From Bacteroidales bacterium (lineage in GTDB: Bacteria > Bacteroidota > Bacteroidia > Bacteroidales > P3): DNA of 41,331 bases. The DNA lies in assembly GCA_030523765.1 (NCBI GenBank), contig JAUNHX010000002.1:1-41331 (forward strand), in the 5' to 3' direction. Every line of letters starts with the position of its first letter. Position 1 is the first letter of the stretch. Shown in pieces: positions 1 to 8,066 of this stretch. The position numbers were made by a program, and so were the translations under genes. The notes beneath the pieces were generated by a model. It ran no database searches, was not told the origin of the DNA, and saw only the letters and a list, made by a program, of their open reading frames with translations.

Positions 1-242
1 AGCAACAACAAAAAGAACAAGAGCAAGATCAAGATAAAAACGAACAGCAGCAACAGCAGCAAAATCAAGATCAACGCCAACAAGAGCAACAACGCAAACA
101 AAACCAACAGAATAAAGAACAGAAAAAGAAAGAAGCCGAACAAATACTGAATGCGGTAAAGAACAACGAAAAGAAGACTCTCAAAGAACAACAGAAACAA
201 AAAGAAAGCAAAATAGACAGCCGCATTGACCGCGATTGGTAA
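1..242 (+). CDS. batC: BatC, C-terminal end only (partial)
   Basis: The window opens inside a reading frame that ends at TAA 240-242. About 79 residues are visible, extremely rich in Gln, Lys, Glu and Asn and almost without hydrophobic residues, closing with a short charged segment that ends Ile-Asp-Arg-Asp-Trp. In Bacteroidetes the gene directly before batD is batC, a TPR lipoprotein or periplasmic protein whose C-terminus is a Gln/Lys-rich tail ending in a similar short helix, so position plus composition support the name. No TPR lies inside the window, so the name is inferred from synteny and tail composition. The gap to batD is 55 nt, consistent with one operon. Confidence 0.7.
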   Translation, partial: QQQKEQEQDQDKNEQQQQQQNQDQRQQEQQRKQNQQNKEQKKKEAEQILNAVKNNEKKTLKEQQKQKESKIDSRIDRDW

Positions 243-297
243 CTCTAAATAATTAGTTAGTATCACATCTTCACAACAAGCGATTTAATCATTTACA

Positions 298-2106
298 ATG
301 AAAAAGATACTCTCACTGCTCATCATCATGATCTTCACGCTACAGGCTTTAGCGCAAACACTCCAAGTGAAAGCGCCTAGCAGTATCAGCGCAGGATCCT
401 CCTTCCAAGTAGAATTCGAAGTAGCAGGTCAAGCCTCCGATTTCCGCGGACCATCGTTCAAAGGATTCTCTGTACGTTCGGGTCCCCAAATGGGTCGTTC
501 CTATAGCAGAAGTAATATTAATGGTAAAGTTACTAGTAGTTTTTCCTACAGTTTTGGCTATATTATCCAAGCCGATCAAGAGGGTACATTTACCATCGGG
601 CCCGCCAGTTGTGTGGTTGATGGCAAAAAAATACAAAGCAAAAGTTTCACCATCAAAGTAACCAAAGCTGAACCTCGCAACCAACAGCAGCAACATCGCG
701 GTTCGGGCTATTATGGTGGTGGTCAAGAACAACAACCTACCTCGATCGACAATAATTCTCTCTTTGCTACCGCTTCCATATCGAATAGCCATCCCTACAA
801 GGGAGAAGAAGTTATTGTTACATATAAAATATACACCCAAGTATCGCTACAACAATACCAAATTGACAAACTTCCTGGCAACTCTGGTTTTTGGAGCGAA
901 GATCTCAGCGAAGGTAAACAAGTACGAATCACTCAGGAAAGTCGTAATGGGCGTAACTATCAAGTAGCCGAAATACGTCGCGGAGCCCTCTTCGCACAAC
1001 AGACAGGACGACTTAATATCGCCCCCCTCGACCTTCAAGTGCTTGCCGTTGTTCCCGTACAACGTCGACGTACTGGCACCATTTGGGATCTGTTCGACGA
1101 CCCCTTCTTTAATCAGTCACAAGCTGTACAAAAAGATCTTCGAAGCAATGCCATCACTGTCAACGTCAAACCGTTACCCGATGCCCCAGACAATTTCTAT
1201 GGGGGTGTAGGACAGTTTCAAGCCAAAGCAGCTGTCGACAATACCGAGATCAAAGCCAACGAAGCCATCACCTATCGCCTCACTATCAGTGGTCACGGCA
1301 ACCTCAGCCTTCTCGAAGCCCCTGATATCCAATTCCCAAAAGTATTTGAAGTATACGAACCTAAAGTTACCGACAATATCAATCGAGGCGATAACGGTAT
1401 CAGCGGTAGCCGCACTTTCGAATGGGTGCTCATTCCTCAGACTCAGGGCAACTATACTCTCCCAGCCATCGACTATGTCTATTTCAACCCTAAGAGTGGA
1501 CAGTATGTTACTAGCACCACACAACCCTTCGACATCAAAGTAGCCAAAGGTGATGCTAGCAATCGTACTGTTAGCACTAGTAAGAGTGACGTCAAACAAC
1601 TAAACAGCGACATCAACCACATACAACCGCGCATAGGCAACCTCCGTCCTATGGGTGCTAGCAAACATATTTCACTGTTGCAGTGGATACTTCTTGCGCT
1701 CATCCTTATAACCACAATAGTTCTAGTGTTGTTAGGACGTCGCCATCAAGCATTGGAGAGCGATATTCAAGGTTCTAAGATGCGTCACGCCATGAAACTG
1801 GCCCAAAAAAGACTCCGCAATGCACAACAATATTTAGCCGATGGCAACGATAACAAATTCTACGAAGAGATATACAAAGCTCTTTGGGGTTGTCTCTCCG
1901 ACAAATATGCTATCGAGTTGTCTCAGCTATCGCGCGAAACTGTACATGATCGTCTTGTTGAGAAAGGGATTCCCAACGACAAACTACAACTCGTTATGCA
2001 AACCCTCGACGACGTAGACCAAGCCCGTTTTGCTCCCGGCGATTCCTCTACCAAGAAACAGACCATCTATGACCGTACCCTACAAACTATTGCCAGCCTA
2101 GTATAG
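298..2106 (+). CDS. batD: BatD family protein (aerotolerance operon)
   Basis: 602 residues, close to the usual BatD length. A signal peptide covers about residues 1-19 (charged MKK, hydrophobic core, Ala-Leu-Ala before Gln). The periplasmic part is beta-rich, with a low-complexity Gln/Gly/Tyr linker near residues 128-148. One strong membrane helix sits at about 458-481, followed by a cytoplasmic alpha-helical tail of about 120 residues. This signal / large periplasmic domain / one TM / short tail layout is typical of BatD. The Bat proteins form an inner-membrane complex with VWA partners and MoxR ATPases; 'oxygen tolerance' is the historical label and the molecular role is unresolved. It lies between batC and batE, 6 nt before the first possible batE start. 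It ends with TAG, showing that TAG is a real stop here. Confidence 0.92.
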   Translation: MKKILSLLIIMIFTLQALAQTLQVKAPSSISAGSSFQVEFEVAGQASDFRGPSFKGFSVRSGPQMGRSYSRSNINGKVTSSFSYSFGYIIQADQEGTFTIGPASCVVDGKKIQSKSFTIKVTKAEPRNQQQQHRGSGYYGGGQEQQPTSIDNNSLFATASISNSHPYKGEEVIVTYKIYTQVSLQQYQIDKLPGNSGFWSEDLSEGKQVRITQESRNGRNYQVAEIRRGALFAQQTGRLNIAPLDLQVLAVVPVQRRRTGTIWDLFDDPFFNQSQAVQKDLRSNAITVNVKPLPDAPDNFYGGVGQFQAKAAVDNTEIKANEAITYRLTISGHGNLSLLEAPDIQFPKVFEVYEPKVTDNINRGDNGISGSRTFEWVLIPQTQGNYTLPAIDYVYFNPKSGQYVTSTTQPFDIKVAKGDASNRTVSTSKSDVKQLNSDINHIQPRIGNLRPMGASKHISLLQWILLALILITTIVLVLLGRRHQALESDIQGSKMRHAMKLAQKRLRNAQQYLADGNDNKFYEEIYKALWGCLSDKYAIELSQLSRETVHDRLVEKGIPNDKLQLVMQTLDDVDQARFAPGDSSTKKQTIYDRTLQTIASLV

Positions 2107-2148
2107 CCTATCATGTTGTTTTATAGAAATAATAGATTCCAACATATA

Positions 2149-2904
2149 ATGAAACGCATCCTTTCCACTATAATAATGCTCCTCGTAGCCCTAGGGCTGC
2201 AAGCTCAATCATCATCGCAACTATTCGAGCAAGGCAACAAAGCCTACAATGCCGAGCAGTATCAAACAGCAGTCGAGGCCTACGAAGCCATCCTTGCACA
2301 AGGCGAAGAGAGTTTTGAGGTATATTACAATTTAGGCAACGCCTATTTCCGTACAGGCGAATTAGGGCAAGCTATTCTCTACTACGAACGAGCTGCCCTT
2401 CTTAAGCCTAACAATAGTGATGTACGAGAAAACCTTGATTTCTGTTACGCTCGCACAGAAGATAAGATTGAGATGATGCCTCAGTTTTTCCTTGTCCGTT
2501 GGTGGAACAGCATCAACCAATGCCTCACCCCTCGCGGATGGATGTGGGCAACCCTTTTCATACTCCTTCTCACTGCTGCTACGCTAGCTTATTTCCTTCT
2601 TTCGCACAACTATTTCTCTCGTAAAAGGAGTCTAATAGCCACTTTGATTATGACTTTCCTTTTACTTTTAACAATTATCAATGCAGCAAATTCAGTCATT
2701 CGAGCGTCTAGCAGTCGTGAGGCCATCATTACGGCACCCCTCACGGTGGTAAAAAGTTCACCTAGCGAAAATAGTGTCGACAAGTTTCTCCTCCACGAAG
2801 GCACTAAAGTGCGTCTACGCGACGAAATGGATGGATGGACAAAAATAGCCATCGCAGACGGAAACAATGGATGGATGCCTACCGACGACCTTACAAAGAT
2901 ATAA
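2149..2904 (+). CDS. batE: BatE family protein: TPR, two TM helices, SH3-like domain
   Basis: I place the start at ATG 2149 rather than the in-frame ATG 2113, because a clean signal peptide (MKRILSTIIMLLVALGLQAQ) begins there; that gives 251 residues. In order: signal peptide 1-20; two or three TPR motifs at about 24-110 (pattern YYNLGNAYF, then ILYYERAALLKPNN); two membrane helices at about 129-151 and 160-182; and a C-terminal bacterial SH3-like domain at about 185-251 containing Gly-Trp pairs. This combination is characteristic of BatE in Bacteroidetes. It is the last gene of the Bat block visible here; the next gene starts 44 nt later. The TPRs probably hold Bat partners on the periplasmic side (inference from the family). 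Confidence 0.88.
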   Translation: MKRILSTIIMLLVALGLQAQSSSQLFEQGNKAYNAEQYQTAVEAYEAILAQGEESFEVYYNLGNAYFRTGELGQAILYYERAALLKPNNSDVRENLDFCYARTEDKIEMMPQFFLVRWWNSINQCLTPRGWMWATLFILLLTAATLAYFLLSHNYFSRKRSLIATLIMTFLLLLTIINAANSVIRASSSREAIITAPLTVVKSSPSENSVDKFLLHEGTKVRLRDEMDGWTKIAIADGNNGWMPTDDLTKI

Positions 2905-2948
2905 AACCTTTGCTTAGTCATCATAAAACCAACAGATCTATCATCGCC

Positions 2949-4277
2949 ATGAAACAGATAATCCTCCTCATGCTCGCCCTCGCTTTAGCTCTTCCTTCTG
3001 TAGCTCAGCGAAAAAAGAAAAACGAACAACATTATCCTGCCCCTCAACCCTCCAATGTTGTGGTGGTTGATGACGAGGAGTGCGGTTGTGAACTCTTTTT
3101 CATTGACGGTATTCAAACCACTCAACGTGATGGACTCTTTGGCTTTAAACTCGAAGACGGCACCGATATTGTTGAACCTCAATACCAATTTGTCGACAAA
3201 TTTCATGGTGACTATTGTATCGTAGGTCGCGATTACGACAAACAGGGCCTTATTGATCGTACAGGTCGTGAGATAGTTCCTTGTATTTATCAAGAGGTAA
3301 ACTATCCTAGCGATGACCGTATTCGTATAAAATCCAATAATTTATACGGCTTCACAGATATGGATGGCCATATTGTCATTCAGCCTCAATATAGAGCCAC
3401 AAGCACTTTCAACGAAGGGCTTGCTGTTGTAGCTATCGATATTGATAGCACTGCTGTTGCCTATGGTTTTATCAACACCGATGGTACTATTGTTATAGAG
3501 CCCAAATATCAGTATGCCAACTATTTCCTCAACGGATATGCCGTCGTTCAAGCTTACGATCGTTTCGGCATCATTGATCGTCACGGAAAAGAGGCTACAC
3601 CAATCAAATACGAATTCATCACGCCCGTCGATGCACACGGGAACTATGTGGTACGCAACCTTCAAGGCAACGAAAAACTGGCCATCTTTAATATCAACGG
3701 CAACAAGCAACTCACTCCCTTCCGGTACGAAGATTTTACATACTATAGCGAAGGACTCTATGTAGCAAAGGTCGACTCCGATACCTATGAATTTCTCGAT
3801 GAAAAAGGCCGTCAGCGATTCAAACGTTACCAGTATATCCAAGGATTCCGTGATGGTTTCTGTATGGTTAAACAGGATGGACATTATGGTATTATAAATA
3901 GAAAAGGTCGCGCTGTCCTTCCTTGCCAATACGACTATAGCACCTATCAGCCTGAAGCCTATATTTTTTACGAAGGACTAGCCCTTGTAGTAAAAGAAGG
4001 TCGTATAGGCTATTGTAACCAACAAGGAGAGATCGTAATCCCTATCCAATACCAAGCAGGATTTGCTTTCACTGAACATATAGCCCCCGTAAAAAAAGGC
4101 CATATGTGGGGCTTCATCGATCATCAGGGCAACACCGTTCTACCTTTTGTATTCGATGCCGCCTCACCCTTCGAGTACGGGCGTGCTGAAGTAGTATATA
4201 AATCGAAAGTATTCAAGATTAACCCCCAGGGTCAGTGCCTTAAAAACTGTAAAGAGGCGCCAACCCAATGGCAATAA
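2949..4277 (+). CDS. Secreted WG-repeat protein
   Basis: The start is set at ATG 2949, where a signal peptide begins (about residues 1-19, hydrophobic core then Ser-Val-Ala-Gln); an upstream in-frame ATG at 2835 would overlap batE and lacks a signal. The product has 442 residues. After a short Lys/Pro-rich stretch and a Cys-Gly-Cys it consists of about ten repeats of the WG type: aromatic-Gly-Phe/Ile-Ile/Asn-Asp-x-x-Gly-x-x-Val-Ile-x-Pro-x-Tyr. Clear copies include YGFINTDGTIVIEPKY, YGIINRKGRAVLPCQY and WGFIDHQGNTVLPFVF. WG repeats form beta-propeller-like or solenoid folds; no enzymatic role is established. Export to periplasm or surface is inferred from the signal. It overlaps the next gene by 10 nt. 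No catalytic motif was seen. Confidence 0.82.
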   Translation: MKQIILLMLALALALPSVAQRKKKNEQHYPAPQPSNVVVVDDEECGCELFFIDGIQTTQRDGLFGFKLEDGTDIVEPQYQFVDKFHGDYCIVGRDYDKQGLIDRTGREIVPCIYQEVNYPSDDRIRIKSNNLYGFTDMDGHIVIQPQYRATSTFNEGLAVVAIDIDSTAVAYGFINTDGTIVIEPKYQYANYFLNGYAVVQAYDRFGIIDRHGKEATPIKYEFITPVDAHGNYVVRNLQGNEKLAIFNINGNKQLTPFRYEDFTYYSEGLYVAKVDSDTYEFLDEKGRQRFKRYQYIQGFRDGFCMVKQDGHYGIINRKGRAVLPCQYDYSTYQPEAYIFYEGLALVVKEGRIGYCNQQGEIVIPIQYQAGFAFTEHIAPVKKGHMWGFIDHQGNTVLPFVFDAASPFEYGRAEVVYKSKVFKINPQGQCLKNCKEAPTQWQ

Positions 4278-4705
4278 ACATAAGAACCATGCAGCAAGTA
4301 GCTAAACATATAGGTAAAGTTAACGGAATCCGTCCTGGGGCCGTAAGCGTAGTAATCGAAAGTATTAGTGCCTGTGCAGCTTGTGAAGCTCACAGCAAAT
4401 GCGGTTTTTCCGAAAGTAAAGAAAAACAGATGGAGATCGAGACACCTCTATGGAACGAATACCAAGAGGGCGATACAGTCGAGGTACAAATCAATCAAGG
4501 GCTTGGATTGATGGCAGTATTGTGGGCATACCTCCTTCCCGCCATCTTATTATTAGCATCGCTTATGCTTACTCTCCTCAACGGTATGGGAGAAGGACTA
4601 TCCATACTTATTGCTTTTGGGGTATTACTCATCTACCTGATAATCCTCTATGCTAATCGTCATCGGCTTCAACGACGTTTCTCTTTCCAAATCGAGAAAA
4701 TATAA
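4268..4705 (+). CDS. rseC: RseC/MucC-family inner-membrane protein
   Basis: 145 residues. A small N-terminal domain carries Cys36, Cys39 and Cys45 (pattern CAAC-x5-C) and is followed by two membrane helices at about 81-104 and 108-129 and a basic C-terminal tail. This cysteine-bearing domain plus two-helix layout matches the RseC/MucC family (also called SoxR-reducing system protein RseC). In enterobacteria RseC influences sigma-E signalling and works with Rsx/Rnf proteins in reducing SoxR. In Bacteroidetes the gene usually heads the rnf operon, but no rnf gene follows here. The ATG at 4268 overlaps the upstream gene by 10 nt; ATG 4289 (residue 8) is an alternative start. The redox or Fe-S role of the cysteines is inferred from the family. 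Confidence 0.8.
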   Translation: MAINIRTMQQVAKHIGKVNGIRPGAVSVVIESISACAACEAHSKCGFSESKEKQMEIETPLWNEYQEGDTVEVQINQGLGLMAVLWAYLLPAILLLASLMLTLLNGMGEGLSILIAFGVLLIYLIILYANRHRLQRRFSFQIEKI

Positions 4706-4717
4706 TTGCTATATCCT

Positions 4718-5860
4718 ATGCGTATAATTCTCTCCGTCACCAACGATCTAGTTACCGACCAACGTGTTCATCGCAGTTGTATGGCCCTTGTTGAAGCTGG
4801 TCATAATGTAACACTCGTAGGTCGTTTGCTGCCCGAGAGTCTTCCAATCAATCAGCCCTACCATACCCGCCGCATGCGACTAATCTTCCGTAAGAAAGCG
4901 GTTTTTTATGCCGAATACAATATACGCCTCTTCTTCCTGCTCCTTTTTTCACATACCGACCTCTTCTATGCTAACGATACCGATAGTCTTCCTGCAAATT
5001 ATTGGGCCTCTCGTATACGTCGTAAGCCACTCTTTTTCGATGCCCACGAGATGTTTCCCGAAGTGCCAGAATTGGTAGGTCGTCCCCGTGTTAAAGCCTT
5101 TTGGACTAAGATAGAGGATCGTTATATTCCTCGGGTAGATGCAGCCATTACCGTCTGCCAATCTATCGCCGACATATACGCTCAGCGTTATGGTATTCAA
5201 ATGCAAGTAGTACGTAACGTGCCCTTGCCTCGAATAGCACCCATTACACTCAATCATCCTATCGACAAGCAAGGTCGCAACTTACTCCTATACCAAGGTG
5301 CAGTCAATCTTGGAAGAGGTATTGAGCCTATGCTTGACACAATGCCTCTTCTCCCCGATTGCCTTTTTGTTATTGCTGGTATTGGAGATAAATACAATGA
5401 GTTACAACAACAAGTCATTCAGCGTGGCCTCGACAACCAAATCATCTTCCTTGGACGACTACCACTCGAAGAACTCCAACAAGTAACACGCCAAGCCGAT
5501 TTAGGCATTTCGTTTCTTGAGAACCTCGGACTGAATTATTACTACTCGCTTCCTAACCGTATTTCCGATTTCGTGCAAGCTGGAGTACCTATTGTAGCTA
5601 CTGATTTTCCTGAAATACGACGTGTGATAGAAGGCTACGGTATCGGCACTCTCGTTCCCAATCAAATCACCGACCACTCCAGCGTACAACCTCAACAACT
5701 TGCCGATATCATCCATAGCACTCTTGACTATTGGAAATCAATCACTCCCAACGAGCGCTTAAAACGCTTTGAGAAAGCCGCACACGATCTTTCGTGGGAA
5801 AACGACAAAAAAGTACTACTCTCCCAACTTGAGGTTGCGTGCCACCCAAAGGGGCATTAG
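4718..5860 (+). CDS. Glycosyltransferase, GT4-like
   Basis: The start is ATG 4718, 12 nt after the rseC stop; a TTG at 4706 in the same frame is less likely. 380 residues in a two-Rossmann GT-B arrangement. The N-terminal half contains the phrase FFDAHEMFPEVPEL at about residue 105-118, common in GT4 enzymes. The C-terminal half begins with a YQGAVNLGRG loop (donor-binding start of the second domain), then an IAGIGDKYNEL strand/loop, an FLGRLP element, and a LPNRISDFVQAGVPIVATDFPEI segment holding the GT4 E/D-x7-E-type region. It probably transfers a nucleotide sugar onto a surface glycan or lipid acceptor; donor and acceptor cannot be read from the sequence. No other glycan genes are adjacent, so it is not part of a visible capsule or LPS cluster. 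Confidence 0.85.
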   Translation: MRIILSVTNDLVTDQRVHRSCMALVEAGHNVTLVGRLLPESLPINQPYHTRRMRLIFRKKAVFYAEYNIRLFFLLLFSHTDLFYANDTDSLPANYWASRIRRKPLFFDAHEMFPEVPELVGRPRVKAFWTKIEDRYIPRVDAAITVCQSIADIYAQRYGIQMQVVRNVPLPRIAPITLNHPIDKQGRNLLLYQGAVNLGRGIEPMLDTMPLLPDCLFVIAGIGDKYNELQQQVIQRGLDNQIIFLGRLPLEELQQVTRQADLGISFLENLGLNYYYSLPNRISDFVQAGVPIVATDFPEIRRVIEGYGIGTLVPNQITDHSSVQPQQLADIIHSTLDYWKSITPNERLKRFEKAAHDLSWENDKKVLLSQLEVACHPKGH

Positions 5861-5982
5861 TACTTCATTTAACATCACTACCAACTATCGATACTTTCCA
5901 TCATTCCACTCCTTGACAAAACTGCTCCAATTGCTTCTCTCCCTACTTATCATCACAGAACAATAAACCATCACATTAAACA

Positions 5983-6018
5983 TTTTTTTTACCATTTAAT
6001 ATTTTTTTTCTATTTTTG
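5983..6018 (+). promoter_or_regulatory. Bacteroidetes-type promoter of the small lipoprotein operon
   Basis: TATTTTTG at 6011-6018 matches the Bacteroidetes -7 box TAnnTTTG exactly. A T-run at 5983-5990 sits about 20 nt upstream, where a -33 TTTG is expected; the G is missing, so the upstream element is weak. Transcription would start near 6025, about 30 nt before the first lipoprotein ATG. The 194-nt gap 5861-6054 holds no other feature I can support. Confidence 0.6.
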
Positions 6019-6054
6019 CAGTTTCAAAAGAATATATAATAAGCATATTTCCAT

Positions 6055-6285
6055 ATGAAGAAAGTTATCGTAACAATAGGAATATTAGGGCTTTTAACCC
6101 TCAGCGGCTGCAGCAAGACTAAAACCTGCCGCTGCACCGTTCTTGGCGAACAAAGCATCCGCATCATAGAACTTGATAAAGGGGACTGCAAGGATCTTCA
6201 TTTCGTATACTACGACCGCGATGTGCTCCATACAGACCTTGTCGATTCAGTTCTTTGCACCGACCACCAATGGGACGAAAACTAA
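6055..6285 (+). CDS. Small cysteine-rich lipoprotein A (CxC type)
   Basis: 76 residues. Signal peptide with lipobox Leu-Ser-Gly-Cys, lipidated Cys19. The mature part has four more cysteines: a CxC pair (Cys25, Cys27) just after the anchor, then Cys45 and Cys68. The same order (lipid Cys, 3-5 residues, CxC, about 20 residues, Cys, 15-25 residues, Cys) recurs in the two other small lipoproteins of this operon (starts 6319 and 7736), although they share little else; I infer paralogy. I recognise no named family. Four cysteines in a 57-residue mature chain suggest two disulfides or a thiol/metal site. It is first in the operon and followed 33 nt later by lipoprotein B. Function unknown. Confidence 0.75.
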   Translation: MKKVIVTIGILGLLTLSGCSKTKTCRCTVLGEQSIRIIELDKGDCKDLHFVYYDRDVLHTDLVDSVLCTDHQWDEN

Positions 6286-6318
6286 ATCATAAATACATTC
6301 CATAAAAGATATCCCGCT

Positions 6319-6603
6319 ATGAAAAAAAGAAATATCATCCTTATCCTTTCGCTGCTCCTCGTTGTTGTGATCTTCGGCGCTTGTCAAAAGAGCCGTTACT
6401 GTCTCTGCATCACTAACGAGACCACACCTCCCGACACCGTCATCGTTAATATGGAGCGAGGCAAGAGTTGTAGTCGCATTGTCAACATGGGATTCGAAGA
6501 ACTGAATGATGGACAAACACAGGTAACCACCCATAGCTATACTTGCGAAAAGATTAAGAAAGATACAGTTCCCACCTATCATAACCTTCCCTACGAAGAC
6601 TAA
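6319..6603 (+). CDS. Small cysteine-rich lipoprotein B (CxC type)
   Basis: 94 residues. Signal peptide with lipobox Phe-Gly-Ala-Cys, lipidated Cys22, then a CxC pair (Cys28, Cys30), Cys51 and Cys76. The middle is polar (Thr/Asn/Asp-rich) and the C-terminus charged. Same cysteine plan as lipoproteins A and C of this operon. Its stop codon shares one base with the start codon of the next gene (TAATG at 6601-6605), so it is probably translationally coupled to the MauE/thioredoxin fusion. No known domain recognised; a role as substrate, partner or chaperone of that redox protein is inference. Confidence 0.75.
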   Translation: MKKRNIILILSLLLVVVIFGACQKSRYCLCITNETTPPDTVIVNMERGKSCSRIVNMGFEELNDGQTQVTTHSYTCEKIKKDTVPTYHNLPYED

Positions 6604-7739
6604 TGTCGACTCCCGATACATCACACAACACACTAGGCAATACTACTCCTTCATGGCTCCGCAACACAGCTACGACGCTGAAGGTATTGTTGGGATTGAT
6701 GTTCCTCTTCTCTGCTGCTACAAAATTCATTAGCATTGAGACCTTCGAATTATACCTTTTCTCATTCCATATTCTTCCTCTCACTCTTTGTTCCATATTG
6801 GCCCGACTAGCCATAGGGGTTGAGTTGTTGTTAGGATTGTGGTTAATAAGTGGACGTTGGCATCGAGGGGCTTGTTATGTTACCCTCCTCATTCTATTGT
6901 TCTTTACCCTCTTTTTGGGCTATGTTCTCCTTATAGGACGTAGTGATAGTTGCAACTGCTTTGGAGAACTACTTCCTCTCACTCCCGCCCAATCGATACT
7001 CAAAAATGCCCTTATCATACCCCTAGTCCTAATAGTTTGGAAATGGGGGGTAGCCGAATGGCACTGCCAATGGTGGATGGCATCGCTATTGGTTCTTCTT
7101 CCTGCCATCCTTCTTATCGTGTTAGCGTTATATGGTAAGGCTAGTATGCGAGTTATCGATGCCCAGTTTCTCGCCATCCTCTTCGCTATCTTGGCCATTG
7201 AGGCACTAATTTTCTCCTTCCATTGGAGTCAGCGATGGTGGATTGTGCTTCTTCTTGCACTTACTCCCATCGCCACCATTTTTATTCAGGTTCCCCCATC
7301 AGGGTGGTTCCATCTCAATGAAGGGGAGCATTTTGACCGCACTCTCTACCAGTCTTCATTTCCCTCTTCCTCCACCATAGGAGGACCCGCGCCCACACAA
7401 CACAGACAAGTGGTAGCTTTCTTCTCGGCAGGATGCACCTACTGTCTGCATACCGCCCAAATGCTAAGTAGTGTACAACAGCGGCACAATCTTGATACTG
7501 CCGCATTCCTCTATGTCTTTCCCGACCGACAGGTTTCCAACATAGACAAATTCTACGCCACAGCACAATCGCCCAAATATCGACAAACCACCATTCCTAT
7601 CAATGATTGGATTGGTATTGTACAAGGGCAATTCCCCGTAGTAGCCCTCGTAGACCATGACACGATCCATCAAATATACCCCTACGGAACCCTTAGCGAA
7701 TCGATTATAGTTCAATTCCTCAATCCCACTCAATCATGA
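6603..7739 (+). CDS. MauE/DoxX-type membrane protein fused to a thioredoxin-like domain
   Basis: 378 residues. The N-terminal 250 residues form about seven hydrophobic helices. In the loop after the third helix is the motif CNCFG (Cys117, Cys119), the counterpart of the Cys-x-Cys-Phe-Gly loop of MauE-family proteins, which help disulfide handling during methylamine dehydrogenase maturation. After the last helix (about residue 250) comes a periplasmic domain with Phe-Phe-Ser-Ala-Gly-Cys-Thr-Tyr-Cys (Cys278, Cys281), a CxxC site on a thioredoxin-like strand-helix, and later a Phe-Pro-Val-Val-Ala-Leu segment in the place of the cis-proline loop. MauE/DoxX proteins fused to such domains occur in Bacteroidetes. 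Likely role: passing electrons or disulfides across or at the inner membrane. It is coupled on both sides to small CxC lipoproteins (TAATG upstream, ATGA downstream). Confidence 0.8.
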   Translation: MSTPDTSHNTLGNTTPSWLRNTATTLKVLLGLMFLFSAATKFISIETFELYLFSFHILPLTLCSILARLAIGVELLLGLWLISGRWHRGACYVTLLILLFFTLFLGYVLLIGRSDSCNCFGELLPLTPAQSILKNALIIPLVLIVWKWGVAEWHCQWWMASLLVLLPAILLIVLALYGKASMRVIDAQFLAILFAILAIEALIFSFHWSQRWWIVLLLALTPIATIFIQVPPSGWFHLNEGEHFDRTLYQSSFPSSSTIGGPAPTQHRQVVAFFSAGCTYCLHTAQMLSSVQQRHNLDTAAFLYVFPDRQVSNIDKFYATAQSPKYRQTTIPINDWIGIVQGQFPVVALVDHDTIHQIYPYGTLSESIIVQFLNPTQS

Positions 7740-7936
7740 AACGTATCCTTTTTCTCCTCCTCCTTATAACTCTTTTATCGCTCAGTTCATGTCGTCGCAC
7801 TTGTACTTGCTATACCTACAATGGTAACATCGTAGAGTTTTCGGAAGAGGAACTCGAAGAATTAGGGCTTGAGTGTGTCGAACTTGAAAGCTATACTGGC
7901 GGCGGATTATATTCCCTATGTGAAAAAACATTCTAA
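7736..7936 (+). CDS. Small cysteine-rich lipoprotein C (CxC type)
   Basis: 66 residues. Signal peptide with lipobox Leu-Ser-Ser-Cys, lipidated Cys19, then the CxC pair Cys23/Cys25, then Cys47 and Cys62. It is acidic in the middle (EEELEELG). Third copy of the operon's cysteine plan. The ATG overlaps the stop of the MauE/thioredoxin gene by four bases (ATGA 7736-7739), a strong sign of coupled translation. It is last in the operon; an inverted repeat follows at 7962-7994. No named family recognised. Confidence 0.72.
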   Translation: MKRILFLLLLITLLSLSSCRRTCTCYTYNGNIVEFSEEELEELGLECVELESYTGGGLYSLCEKTF

Positions 7937-7949
7937 ATAACCTAAAGGT

Positions 7950-7994
7950 TAATAAAAAGAATAGTCTTGATTCTTTTCGTAAGAAACAAGACTA
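7950..7994 (-). terminator. Intrinsic terminator between convergent genes
   Basis: TAGTCTTG (7962-7969) and CAAGACTA (7987-7994) form a perfect 8-bp stem, continued inside by TTCTT/AAGAA (7971-7975 with 7981-7985) around a 5-nt loop, with one mismatched pair. Read on the minus strand the hairpin is followed by a T-rich run (TTCTTTTTATT), so it best serves the btuG-like gene. It lies between two convergent operons and may act both ways. Confidence 0.6.
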
Positions 7995-8066
7995 ATTGCT
8001 TTTGTAATTGTGGCAAGTGCAGATGCTATCCAAATGAGACTGCTCTCAATTCTCTTGTAAGAAGGA

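Noticed and set aside
349-840. Long reading frames opposite batD and other genes (for example minus strand 349-840 and 13430-14095)
   Set aside because: They lie wholly inside well-supported genes in other frames, show no domain, signal or ribosome site, and are explained by codon bias.
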